Assembly: GCA_004431415.1 (NCBI GenBank)
Contig: QPMI01000344.1
Location: 1 to 31,958, forward strand
Length of the DNA: 31,958 bases
Source: Cyanophora paradoxa
Lineage: Eukaryota > Glaucocystophyceae > Cyanophorales > Cyanophoraceae
Reading direction: 5' to 3'
Part shown: one piece after another, positions 10,067 through 20,039 of the stretch
Layout: every line of letters begins with the position of its first letter
Position numbering within the stretch: the first letter of the stretch is position 1
Notes under the pieces: generated by a model
What the model saw: the letters and a program-made list of their open reading frames with translations, nothing else
Told to the model about the DNA's origin: nothing
Databases searched by the model: none
Position numbers and translations under genes: made by a program

Positions 10067-10123
10067 TCCGTAATCGGACGGGAACGGGCGCTTTTCCGGT
10101 AGTATGGCCGTACACGAAGGCTT

Positions 10124-10148
10124 CCCCTTCCACGCCCACCCCAATCCC
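10124..10148 (-). other. G-quadruplex-compatible motif 9-33 bp upstream of 5S (reference copy 14)
   Basis: On the sense strand, four G runs of 3, 4, 3 and 4 are separated by loops of 3, 1 and 7 nt, which satisfies the usual G3+N1-7 rule. The block occurs in this place upstream of every gene, with minor run-length changes. It contains ATTGG at -30 to -26. Folding and function are inference. Confidence 0.6.
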
Positions 10149-10756
10149 TTCCGCCGCCCCGCCCACCTCCGCCCCGCGCCCCGCCGCCCCTCTCCCGGCC
10201 CCTCGCCCTCCAGCTCGCGCACCTTCCTTCGCGCCCGCGCCTCCCGCTCGCCTCCCGCCGCCCTCCGGCCGCCTCCAGCAGCGCCGCCGCCCCGCACCCG
10301 CCTGCGCGCGCCGCTGCGGCGTCAGCTCCGGCCCCGGCGCCCCGGCGCGGCGCCCGCGCCCTCCTCCGCGCCGCGCACCGCGTTCGGGCCCGCGCGGAGC
10401 TCAGCAGCTGCGCCGGGCGCGCCGCCCGCAGAAGCGCCTAAGGCCTGCTGCAGCGCTCCGCCGCCCGCGCCGGCCTGCACGCCGCCGGCCTCCCGGCCTC
10501 CGCGCCCCGGTGCCCGCCGCAGCGTCCTCGGCGCACGCCGCCGGCAGATCCAGCCGCCCGCGACGCCCGCCGAGCGCCCAGCGCGAGCCTGCTGCGAGGG
10601 GCGGCGTCAGCGAGGGCAGAGAGGCGGCCGCGGGCAGCTGCGAGGGGCGGGAGGGGGCCCGGGAGGGCAGGGCGCGACCCCGCGGGCCCAGAGGGCGCGC
10701 CCCGGCGGCCAGAGGAGCTAGAGAAGAGGCCGAGGGGGCAGCGAGGACGGCAAAAA

Positions 10757-10874
10757 GTGTACAGCACCCGATGTTCCCAGGTGGTCCCCCACCCTAGTAC
10801 TAGTCGGGCCTGACCGGGCTTAGCTTCCGTAATCGGACGGGAACGGGCGCTTTTCCGGTAGTATGGCCGTACAC
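10757..10874 (-). rRNA. 5S: 5S rRNA, copy 15 (consensus)
   Basis: 118 nt, full consensus, five-C form, T5 terminator. The spacer on its left (10116-10756) has the CTAAGG variant of class A, whereas its right-hand spacer has CTACAGG. Confidence 0.97.
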
Positions 10875-11514
10875 GAAGGCTTCCCCTTCCACGCCCACCC
10901 CAATCCCTTCCGCCGCCCGCCCACCTCCGCCCCGCGCCCCGCCGCCCCTCTCCCGGCCCTCGCCCTCCAGCTCGCGCACCTTCCTTCGCGCCCGCGCCTC
11001 CCGCTCGCCTCCCGCCGCCCTCCGGCCGCCTCCAGCAGCGCCGCCGCCCGCACCCGCCTGCGCGCGCCGCTGCGGCGTCAGCTCCGGCCCCCGGCGCCCC
11101 GGCGCGGCGCCCGCGCCCTCCTCCGCGCCGCGCACCGCGTTCGGGCCCGCGCGGAGCTCAGCAGCTGCGCCCGGGCGCGCCGCCCGCAGAAGCGCCTACA
11201 GGCCTGCTGCAGCGCTCCGCCGCCCGCGCCGGCCTGCACGCCGCCGGCCTCCCGGCCTCCGCGCCCCGGTGCCCGCCGCAGCGTCCTCGGCGCACGCCGC
11301 CGGCAGATCCAGCCGCCCGCGACGCCCGCCGAGCGCCCAGCGCGAGCCTGCTGCGAGGGGCGGCGTCAGCGAGGGCAGAGAGGCGGCCGCGGGCAGCTGC
11401 GAGGGGCGGGAGGGGCCCCGGGAGGGCAGGGCGCGACCCCGCGGGCCCAGAGGGCGCGCCCGGCGGCCAGAGGAGCTAGAGAAGAGGCCGAGGGGGCAGC
11501 GAGGACGGCAAAAA

Positions 11515-11632
11515 GTGTACAGCACCCGATGTTCCCAGGTGGTCCCCCACCCTAGTACTAGTCGGGCCTGACCGGGCTTAGCTTCCGTAATCGGACGGGA
11601 ACGGGCGCTTTTCCGGTAGTATGGCCGTACAC
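11515..11632 (-). rRNA. 5S: 5S rRNA, copy 16 (consensus)
   Basis: 118 nt, full consensus, five-C form. Left spacer CTACAGG, right spacer CTAAGG, so the two class A subtypes are interleaved rather than blocked. Confidence 0.97.
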
Positions 11633-12276
11633 GAAGGCTTCCCCTTCCACGCCCACCCCAATCCCTTCCGCCGCCCCGCCCACCTCCGCCCCGCGCCCCG
11701 CCGCCCCTCTCCCGGCCCCTCGCCCTCCAGCTCGCGCACCTTCCTTCGCGCCCGCGCCTCCCGCTCGCCTCCCGCCGCCCTCCGGCCGCCTCCAGCAGCG
11801 CCGCCGCCCGCACCCGCCTGCGCGCGCCGCTGCGGCGTCAGCTCCGGCCCCCGGCGCCCCGGCGCGGCGCCCGCGCCCTCCTCCGCGCCGCGCACCGCGT
11901 TCGGGCCCGCGCGGAGCTCAGCAGCTGCGCCCGGGCGCGCCGCCCGCAGAAGCGCCTAAGGCCTGCTGCAGCGCTCCGCCGCCCGCGCCGGCCTGCACGC
12001 CGCCGGCCTCCCGGCCTCCGCGCCCCGGTGCCCGCCGCAGCGTCCTCGGCGCACGCCGCCGGCAGATCCAGCCGCCCGCGACGCCCGCCGAGCGCCCAGC
12101 GCGAGCCTGCTGCGAGGGGCGGCGTCAGCGAGGGCAGAGAGGCGGCCGCGGGCAGCTGCGAGGGGCGGGAGGGGGCCCCGGGAGGGCAGGGCGCGACCCC
12201 GCGGGCCCAGAGGGCGCGCCCCGGCGGCCAGAGGAGCTAGAGAAGAGGCCGAGGGGGGCAGCGAGGACGGCAAAAA

Positions 12277-12394
12277 GTGTACAGCACCCGATGTTCCCAG
12301 GTGGTCCCCCACCCTAGTACTAGTCGGGCCTGACCGGGCTTAGCTTCCGTAATCGGACGGGAACGGGCGCTTTTCCGGTAGTATGGCCGTACAC
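12277..12394 (-). rRNA. 5S: 5S rRNA, copy 17 (consensus)
   Basis: 118 nt, full consensus, five-C form, T5 terminator. Flanked by class A spacers of the CTAAGG (left) and CTACAGG (right) subtypes. Confidence 0.97.
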
Positions 12395-13036
12395 GAAGGC
12401 TTCCCCTTCCACGCCCACCCCAATCCCTTCCGCCGCCCCGCCCACCTCCGCCCCGCGCCCCGCCGCCCCTCTCCCGGCCCCTCGCCCTCCAGCTCGCGCA
12501 CCTTCCTTCGCGCCCGCGCCTCCCGCTCGCCTCCCGCCGCCCTCCGGCCGCCTCCAGCAGCGCCGCCGCCCGCACCCGCCTGCGCGCGCCGCTGCGGCGT
12601 CAGCTCCGGCCCCCGGCGCCCCGGCGCGGCGCCCGCGCCCTCCTCCGCGCCGCGCACCGCGTTCGGGCCCGCGCGGAGCTCAGCAGCTGCGCCCGGGCGC
12701 GCCGCCCGCAGAAGCGCCTACAGGCCTGCTGCAGCGCTCCGCCGCCCGCGCCGGCCTGCACGCCGCCGGCCTCCCGGCCTCCGCGCCCCGGTGCCCGCCG
12801 CAGCGTCCTCGGCGCACGCCGCCGGCAGATCCAGCCGCCCGCGACGCCCGCCGAGCGCCCAGCGCGAGCCTGCTGCGAGGGCGGCGTCAGCGAGGGCAGA
12901 GAGGCGGCCGCGGGCAGCTGCGAGGGGCGGGAGGGGCCCCGGGAGGGCAGGGCGCGACCCCGCGGGCCCAGAGGGCGCGCCCCGGCGGCCAGAGGAGCTA
13001 GAGAAGAGGCCGAGGGGGCAGCGAGGACGGCAAAAA

Positions 13037-13153
13037 GTGTACAGCACCCGATGTTCCCAGGTGGTCCCCACCCTAGTACTAGTCGGGCCTGACCGGGCTT
13101 AGCTTCCGTAATCGGACGGGAACGGGCGCTTTTCCGGTAGTATGGCCGTACAC
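13037..13153 (-). rRNA. 5S: 5S rRNA, copy 18
   Basis: 117 nt, four-C loop IV form in an otherwise clean, high-quality stretch; all other bases consensus. Confidence 0.97.
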
Positions 13154-13793
13154 GAAGGCTTCCCCTTCCACGCCCACCCCAATCCCTTCCGCCGCCCCGC
13201 CCACCTCCGCCCCGCGCCCCGCCGCCCCTCTCCCGGCCCCTCGCCCTCCAGCTCGCGCACCTTCCTTCGCGCCCGCGCCTCCCGCTCGCCTCCCGCCGCC
13301 CTCCGGCCGCCTCCAGCAGCGCCGCCGCCCGCACCCGCCTGCGCGCGCCGCTGCGGCGTCAGCTCCGGCCCCCGGCGCCCCGGCGCGGCGCCCGCGCCCT
13401 CCTCCGCGCCGCGCACCGCGTTCGGGCCCGCGCGGAGCTCAGCAGCTGCGCCGGGCGCGCCGCCCGCAGAAGCGCCTAAGGCCTGCTGCAGCGCTCCGCC
13501 GCCCGCGCCGGCCTGCACGCCGCCGGCCTCCCGGCCTCCGCGCCCCGGTGCCCGCCGCAGCGTCCTCGGCGCACGCCGCCGGCAGATCCAGCCGCCCGCG
13601 ACGCCCGCCGAGCGCCCAGCGCGAGCCTGCTGCGAGGGGCGGCGTCAGCGAGGGCAGAGAGGCGGCCGCGGGCAGCTGCGAGGGCGGGAGGGGCCCCGGG
13701 AGGGCAGGGCGCGACCCCGCGGGCCCAGAGGGCGCGCCCCGGCGGCCAGAGGAGCTAGAGAAGAGGCCGAGGGGGCAGCGAGGACGGCAAAAA

Positions 13794-13911
13794 GTGTACA
13801 GCACCCGATGTTCCCAGGTGGTCCCCCACCCTAGTACTAGTCGGGCCTGACCGGGCTTAGCTTCCGTAATCGGACGGGAACGGGCGCTTTTCCGGTAGTA
13901 TGGCCGTACAC
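13794..13911 (-). rRNA. 5S: 5S rRNA, copy 19 (consensus)
   Basis: 118 nt, five-C form. Both adjacent spacers are class A of the CTAAGG subtype. The upstream flank has CACCCAAT rather than CACCCCAAT. Confidence 0.97.
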
Positions 13912-14550
13912 GAAGGCTTCCCCTTCCACGCCCACCCAATCCCTTCCGCCGCCCCGCCCACCTCCGCCCCGCGCCCCGCCGCCCCTCTCCCGGCCCCTCG
14001 CCCTCCAGCTCGCGCACCTTCCTTCGCGCCCGCGCCTCCCGCTCGCCTCCCGCCGCCCTCCGGCCGCCTCCAGCAGCGCCGCCGCCCGCACCCGCCTGCG
14101 CGCGCCGCTGCGGCGTCAGCTCCGGCCCCCGGCGCCCCGGCGCGGCGCCCGCGCCCTCCTCCGCGCCGCGCACCGCGTTCGGGCCCGCGCGGAGCTCAGC
14201 AGCTGCGCCCGGGCGCGCCGCCCGCAGAAGCGCCTAAGGCCTGCTGCAGCGCTCCGCCGCCCGCGCCGGCCTGCACGCCGCCGGCCTCCCGGCCTCCGCG
14301 CCCCGTGCCCGCCGCAGCGTCCTCGGCGCACGCCGCCGGCAGATCCAGCCGCCCGCGACGCCCGCCGAGCGCCCAGCGCGAGCCTGCTGCGAGGGGCGGC
14401 GTCAGCGAGGGCAGAGAGGCGGCCGCGGGCAGCTGCGAGGGGCGGGAGGGGCCCCGGGAGGGCAGGGCGCGACCCCGCGGGCCCAGAGGGCGCGCCCGGC
14501 GGCCAGAGGAGCTAGAGAAGAGGCCGAGGGGGCAGCGAGGACGGCAAAAA

Positions 14551-14668
14551 GTGTACAGCACCCGATGTTCCCAGGTGGTCCCCCACCCTAGTACTAGTCG
14601 GGCCTGACCGGGCTTAGCTTCCGTAATCGGACGGGAACGGGCGCTTTTCCGGTAGTATGGCCGTACAC
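14551..14668 (-). rRNA. 5S: 5S rRNA, copy 20 (consensus; left border of transition)
   Basis: 118 nt, five-C form. The spacer on its left is class A and the one on its right is the first transitional spacer, so the change of spacer class takes place around a gene that itself does not change. Confidence 0.97.
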
Positions 14669-15301
14669 GAAGGCTTCCCCTTCCACGCCCACCCCAATCC
14701 CTTCCGCCGCCCCGCCCACCTCCGCCCCGCGCCCCGCCGCCCCTCTCCCGGCCCCTCGCCCTCCAGCTCGCGCACCTTCCTTCGCGCCCGCGCCTCCCGC
14801 TCGCCTCCCGCCGCCCTCCGGCCGCCTCCAGCAGCGCCGCCGCCCGCCCCGCCTGCGCGCGCCGCTGCGGCGTCAGCTCCGGCCCCCGGCGCCCGGCGCG
14901 GCGCCCGCGCCCTCCTCCGCGCCGCGCACCGCGTTCGGGCCCGCGGGAGCTCAGCAGCTGCGCCGGGCGCGCCGCCCGCAGAGCGCCTAGGCCTGCTGCA
15001 GCGCTCCGCCGCCCGCGCCGGCCTGCACGCCGCCGGCCTCCCGGCCTCCGCGCCCCGGCCCGCCGCAGCGTCCTCGGCGCACGCCGCCGGCAGATCCAGC
15101 CGCCCGCGACGCCCGCCGAGCGCCCAGCGCGAGCCTGCTGCGAGGGGCGGCGTCAGCGAGGGCAGAGAGGCGGCCGCGGGCAGCTGCGAGGGGCGGGAGG
15201 GGCCCCGGGAGGGCAGGGCGCGCCCCGCGGGCCCAGAGGGCGCGCCCGGCGGCCAGAGGAGCTAGAGAAGAGGGCCGAGGGGGCAGCGAGGACGGCAAAA
15301 A
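14669..15301. repeat. Transitional spacer 20 (A to B)
   Basis: This spacer combines class A and class B states. A-like: CCCTCCTCCGCGCC, GCGCGCCCGGCGG, short GA tract, GAGGACGGC. B-like: GCGGGAGCTC, CGCCTAGGCC. Private or intermediate: CCCGCCCCGCCTGC, CAGAGCGCCTAGG, CCCCGGCCCGCC and GCGCGCCCCGCGGG. No gene is seen. Confidence 0.8.
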
Positions 15302-15418
15302 GTGTACAGCACCCGATGTTCCCAGGTGGTCCCCACCCTAGTACTAGTCGGGCCTGACCGGGCTTAGCTTCCGTAATCGGACGGGAACGGGCGCTTTTCC
15401 GGTAGTATGGCCGTACAC
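15302..15418 (-). rRNA. 5S: 5S rRNA, copy 21
   Basis: 117 nt, four-C loop IV form, otherwise consensus, T5 terminator. It lies between two transitional spacers. Confidence 0.97.
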
Positions 15419-16050
15419 GAAGGCTTCCCCTTCCACGCCCACCCCAATCCCTTCCGCCGCCCGCCCACCTCCGCCCCGCGCCCCGCCGCCCTCTCCCGGC
15501 CCCTCGCCCTCCAGCTCGCGCACCTTCCTTCGCGCCCGCGCCTCCCGCTCGCCTCCCGCCGCCCTCCGGCCGCCTCCAGCAGCGCCGCCGCCCGCCCCGC
15601 CTGCGCGCGCCGCTGCGGCGTCAGCTCCGGCCCCCGGCGCCCCGGCGCGGCGCCCGCGCCCTCTCCGCGCCGCGCACCGCGTTCGGGCCCGCGCGGAGCT
15701 CAGCAGCTGCGCCGGGCGCGCCGCCCGCAGCAGCGCCTAGGCCTGCTGCAGCGCTCCGCCGCCCGCGCCGGCCTGCACGCCGCCGGCCTCCCGGCCTCCG
15801 CGCCCCAGCGCCCGCCGCAGCGTCCTCGGCGCACGCCGCCGGCAGATCCAGCCGCCCGCGACGCCCGCCGAGCGCCCAGCGCGAGCCTGCTGCGAGGGGC
15901 GGCGTCAGCGAGGGCAGAGAGGCGGCCGCGGGCAGCTGCGAGGGCGGGAGGGGCCCCGGGAGGGCAGGGCGCGCCCCGCGGGCCCAGAGGGCGCGCCCGG
16001 CGGCCAGAGGAGCTAGAGAAGAGGCCGAGGGGGCAGCGAGACGGCAAAAA
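15419..16050. repeat. Transitional spacer 21 (A to B)
   Basis: Further towards class B than its left neighbour: CAGCAGCGCCTAGG and CCCCAGCGCCC are already B. It keeps GCGCGGAGCTC, GCGCGCCCGGCGG and the short GA tract of class A, and the intermediate CCCGCCCCGCC and GCGCGCCCCGCGGG states. The pre-terminator motif is GAGACGGC, one base short, so its class cannot be decided. Confidence 0.8.
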
Positions 16051-16168
16051 GTGTACAGCACCCGATGTTCCCAGGTGGTCCCCCACCCTAGTACTAGTCG
16101 GGCCTGACCGGGCTTAGCTTCCGTAATCGGACGGGAACGGGCGCTTTTCCGGTAGTATGGCCGTACAC
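16051..16168 (-). rRNA. 5S: 5S rRNA, copy 22 (consensus)
   Basis: 118 nt, five-C form. Right of it the first full class B spacer begins. Confidence 0.97.
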
Positions 16169-16767
16169 GAAGGCTTCCCCTTCCACGCCCACCCCAATCC
16201 CTTCCGCCGCCCCGCCCACCTCCGCCCCGCGCCCCGCCGCCCCTCTCCCGGCCCCTCGCCCTCCAGCTCGCGCACCTTCCTTCGCGCCCGCGCCTCCCGC
16301 TCGCCTCCCGCCGCCCTCCGGCCGCCTCCAGCAGCGCCGCCGCCCGCCGCCGCCTGCGCGCGCCGCTGCGGCGTCAGCTCCGGCCCCCGGCGCCCCGGCG
16401 CGGCGCCCGCGCCCTCTCCGCGCCGCGCACCGCGTTCGGGCCCGCGGGAGCTCAGCAGCTGCGCCGGGCGCGCCGCCCGCAGCAGCGCCTAGGCCTGCTG
16501 CAGCGCTCCGCCGCCCGCGCCGGCCTGCACGCCGCCGGCCTCCCGGCCTCCGCGCCCCAGCGCCCGCCGCAGCGTCCTCGGCGCACGCCGCCGGCAGATC
16601 CAGCCGCCCGCGACGCCCGCCGAGCGCCCAGCGCGAGCCTGCTGCGAGGGCGGCGTCAGCGAGGGCAGAGAGGCGGCCGCGGGCAGCTGCGAGGGCGGGA
16701 GGGGCCCCGGGAGGGCAGGGCGCGGCCCCGCGGGCCCAGAGGGCGCGTCCCGGCGGCCAGAGGAGCT

Positions 16768-16790
16768 AGAGAGAGAGAGGAGAGGAGAGG
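16768..16790 (+). repeat. GA microsatellite, spacer 22 (divergent form)
   Basis: 23-nt pure purine tract after GCT. It starts with a (GA)n dinucleotide run and then GGAGAGG, unlike the GAGAAGAGGAGAGG opening of the other class B tracts. It sits at the left border of the class B block and may be an early or independently altered expansion. Confidence 0.85.
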
Positions 16791-16816
16791 CCGAGGGGCA
16801 GCGAAGACGGCAAAAA

Positions 16817-16933
16817 GTGTACAGCACCCGATGTTCCCAGGTGGTCCCCACCCTAGTACTAGTCGGGCCTGACCGGGCTTAGCTTCCGTAATCGGACGGG
16901 AACGGGCGCTTTTCCGGTAGTATGGCCGTACAC
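16817..16933 (-). rRNA. 5S: 5S rRNA, copy 23
   Basis: 117 nt, four-C form, otherwise consensus. First copy with the class B GAAGACGGC motif just past its terminator. Confidence 0.97.
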
Positions 16934-17533
16934 GAAGGCTTCCCCTTCCACGCCCACCCCAATCCCTTCCGCCGCCCCGCCCACCTCCGCCCCGCGCCCG
17001 CCGCCCTCTCCCGGCCCCTCGCCCTCCAGCTCGCGCACCTTCCTTCGCGCCCGCGCCTCCCGCTCGCCTCCCGCCGCCCTCCGGCCGCCTCCAGCAGCGC
17101 CGCCGCCCGCCGCCGCCTGCGCGCGCCGCTGCGGCGTCAGCTCCGGCCCCCGGCGCCCCGGCGCGGCGCCCGCGCCCTCTTCCGCGCCGCGCACCGCGTT
17201 CGGGCCCGCGGGAGCTCAGCAGCTGCGCCGGGCGCGCCGCCCGCAGCAGCGCCTAGGCCTGCTGCAGCGCTCCGCCGCCCGCGCCGGCCTGCACGCCGCC
17301 GGCCTCCCGGCCTCCGCGCCCCAGCGCCCGCCGCAGCGTCCTCGGCGCACGCCGCCGGCAGATCCAGCCGCCCGCGACGCCCGCCGAGCGCCCAGCGCGA
17401 GCCTGCTGCGAGGGGCGGCGTCAGCGAGGGCAGAGAGGCGGCCGCGGGCAGCTGCGAGGGGCGGGAGGGGGCCCGGGAGGGCAGGGCGCGGCCCCGCGGG
17501 CCCAGAGGGCGCGTCCCGGCGGCCAGAGGAGCT

Positions 17534-17563
17534 AGAGAAGAGGAGAGGAGAGGAGAGAAGAGG
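17534..17563 (+). repeat. GA microsatellite, spacer 23 (30 nt, ending AGAAGAGG)
   Basis: Expanded AGGAG/GAGAGG tract, 30 nt, of the form shared by spacers 23, 26 (19864-19893) and 27 (20643-20672). The matching class A site has only about 10 nt. Confidence 0.88.
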
Positions 17564-17591
17564 CCGAGGGGGGCAGCGAAGACGGCAAAAA

Positions 17592-17709
17592 GTGTACAGC
17601 ACCCGATGTTCCCAGGTGGTCCCCCACCCTAGTACTAGTCGGGCCTGACCGGGCTTAGCTTCCGTAATCGGACGGGAACGGGCGCTTTTCCGGTAGTATG
17701 GCCGTACAC
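17592..17709 (-). rRNA. 5S: 5S rRNA, copy 24 (consensus)
   Basis: 118 nt, five-C form, T5 terminator, within the class B block. Confidence 0.97.
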
Positions 17710-18311
17710 GAAGGCTTCCCCTTCCACGCCCACCCCAATCCCTTCCGCCGCCCCGCCCACCTCCGCCCCGCGCCCCGCCGCCCCTCTCCGGCCCTCGCCC
17801 TCCAGCTCGCGCACCTTCCTTCGCGCCCGCGCCTCCCGCTCGCCTCCCGCCGCCCTCCGGCCGCCTCCAGCAGCGCCGCCGCCCGCCGCCGCCTGCGCGC
17901 GCCGCTGCGGCGTCAGCTCCGGCCCCCGGCGCCCCGGCGCGGCGCCCGCGCCCTCTTCCGCGCCGCGCACCGCGTTCGGGCCCGCGGGGAGCTCAGCAGC
18001 TGCGCCGGGCGCGCCGCCCGCAGCAGCGCCTAGGCCTGCTGCAGCGCTCCGCCGCCCGCGCCGGCCTGCACGCCGCCGGCCTCCCGGCCTCCGCGCCCCA
18101 GCGCCCGCCGCAGCGTCCTCGGCGCACGCCGCCGGCAGATCCAGCCGCCCGCGACGCCCGCCGAGCGCCCAGCGCGAGCCTGCTGCGAGGGGCGGCGTCA
18201 GCGAGGGCAGAGAGGCGGCCGCGGGCAGCTGCGAGGGGCGGGAGGGGGCCCCGGGAGGGCAGGGCGCGGCCCCGCGGGCCCAGAGGGCGCGTCCCGGCGG
18301 CCAGAGGAGCT

Positions 18312-18341
18312 AGAGAAGAGGAGAGGAGAGGAGAGGAGAGG
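18312..18341 (+). repeat. GA microsatellite, spacer 24 (30 nt, uninterrupted AGGAG)
   Basis: Near-perfect repeat of GGAGA ending GAGAGGCC, the same as spacer 29 (22196-22225). The spacer 25, 28, 30 and 31 tracts are 29 nt and end AGAGAGAGG (19088-19116, 21419-21447, 22971-22999, 23747-23775). The spacer 32 tract is 28 nt (24516-24543). Confidence 0.88.
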
Positions 18342-18369
18342 CCGAGGGGGGCAGCGAAGACGGCAAAAA

Positions 18370-18486
18370 GTGTACAGCACCCGATGTTCCCAGGTGGTCC
18401 CCACCCTAGTACTAGTCGGGCCTGACCGGGCTTAGCTTCCGTAATCGGACGGGAACGGGCGCTTTTCCGGTAGTATGGCCGTACAC
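18370..18486 (-). rRNA. 5S: 5S rRNA, copy 25
   Basis: 117 nt, four-C form, otherwise consensus, class B context. Confidence 0.97.
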
Positions 18487-19143
18487 GAAGGCTTCCCCTT
18501 CCACGCCCACCCCAATCCCTTCCGCCGCCCCGCCCACCTCCGCCCGCGCCCCGCCGCCCCTCTCCCGGCCCCTCGCCCTCCAGCTCGCGCACCTTCCTTC
18601 GCGCCCGCGCCTCCCGCTCGCCTCCCGCCGCCCTCCGGCCGCCTCCAGCAGCGCCGCCGCCCGCCGCCGCCTGCGCGCGCCGCTGCGGCGTCAGCTCCGG
18701 CCCCCGGCGCCCCGGCGCGGCGCCCGCGCCCTCTTCCGCGCCGCGCACCGCGTTCGGGCCCGCGGGAGCTCAGCAGCTGCGCCGGGCGCGCCGCCCGCAG
18801 CAGCGCCTAGGCCTGCTGCAGCGCTCCGCCGCCCGCGCCGGCCTGCACGCCGCCGGCCTCCCGGCCTCCGCGCCCCAGCGCCCGCCGCAGCGTCCTCGGC
18901 GCACGCCGCCGGCAGATCCAGCCGCCCGCGACGCCCGCCGAGCGCCCAGCGCGAGCCTGCTGCGAGGGGCGGCGTCAGCGAGGGCAGAGAGGCGGCCGCG
19001 GGCAGCTGCGAGGGGCGGGAGGGGCCCCGGGAGGGCAGGGCGCGGCCCCGCGGGCCCAGAGGGCGCGTCCCGGCGGCCAGAGGAGCTAGAGAAGAGGAGA
19101 GGAGAGGAGAGAGAGGCCGAGGGGGCAGCGAAGACGGCAAAAA

Positions 19144-19260
19144 GTGTACAGCACCCGATGTTCCCAGGTGGTCCCCACCCTAGTACTAGTCGGGCCTGAC
19201 CGGGCTTAGCTTCCGTAATCGGACGGGAACGGGCGCTTTTCCGGTAGTATGGCCGTACAC
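19144..19260 (-). rRNA. 5S: 5S rRNA, copy 26
   Basis: 117 nt, four-C form, otherwise consensus, class B context. Confidence 0.97.
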
Positions 19261-19921
19261 GAAGGCTTCCCCTTCCACGCCCACCCCAATCCCTTCCGCC
19301 GCCCCGCCCACCTCCGCCCCGCGCCCCGCCGCCCCTCTCCCGGCCCCTCGCCCTCCAGCTCGCGCACCTTCCTTCGCGCCCGCGCCTCCCGCTCGCCTCC
19401 CGCCGCCCTCCGGCCGCCTCCAGCAGCGCCGCCGCCCGCCGCCGCCTGCGCGCGCCGCTGCGGCGTCAGCTCCGGCCCCGGCGCCCCGGCGCGGCGCCCG
19501 CGCCCTCTTCCGCGCCGCGCACCGCGTTCGGGCCCGCGGGGAGCTCAGCAGCTGCGCCGGGCGCGCCGCCCGCAGCAGCGCCTAGGCCTGCTGCAGCGCT
19601 CCGCCGCCCGCGCCGGCCTGCACGCCGCCGGCCTCCCGGCCTCCGCGCCCCAGCGCCCGCCGCAGCGTCCTCGGCGCACGCCGCCGGCAGATCCAGCCGC
19701 CCGCGACGCCCGCCGAGCGCCCAGCGCGAGCCTGCTGCGAGGGGCGGCGTCAGCGAGGGCAGAGAGGCGGCCGCGGGCAGCTGCGAGGGGCGGGAGGGGG
19801 CCCCGGGAGGGCAGGGCGCGGCCCCGCGGGCCCAGAGGGCGCGTCCCGGCGGCCAGAGGAGCTAGAGAAGAGGAGAGGAGAGGAGAGAAGAGGCCGAGGG
19901 GGGCAGCGAAGACGGCAAAAA

Positions 19922-20039
19922 GTGTACAGCACCCGATGTTCCCAGGTGGTCCCCCACCCTAGTACTAGTCGGGCCTGACCGGGCTTAGCTTCCGTAATCG
20001 GACGGGAACGGGCGCTTTTCCGGTAGTATGGCCGTACAC
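19922..20039 (-). rRNA. 5S: 5S rRNA, copy 27 (consensus)
   Basis: 118 nt, five-C form. The spacers on either side carry the identical 30-nt GA tract subtype, which suggests a recent local duplication of this unit. Confidence 0.97.

Larger units (their letters stand above)
9998..10115 (-). rRNA. 5S: 5S rRNA, copy 14 (reference copy)
   Basis: 5S rRNA is the small structural RNA of the large ribosomal subunit; it binds ribosomal proteins uL18 and uL5 and is made by RNA polymerase III. This copy has the majority sequence, 118 nt. Seen directly: nt 1-9 pair with 110-118 (helix I); nt 14-20 with 58-65, leaving C63 bulged (helix II); GGTGG at 82-86 with CCACC at 91-95 (helix IV); CCCGA at 67-71 with TCGGG at 104-108 (helix V). 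The conserved CGGCCATA, TCCCGTCCGAT and AAGCTAAGC segments are those expected of eukaryotic 5S. The ends were set by helix I and by the T5 run directly after nt 118. The AAAA at nt 21-24 and the 118-nt length recall fungal 5S; a green alga is an alternative. Identification is secure, taxon is not. Confidence 0.98.
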
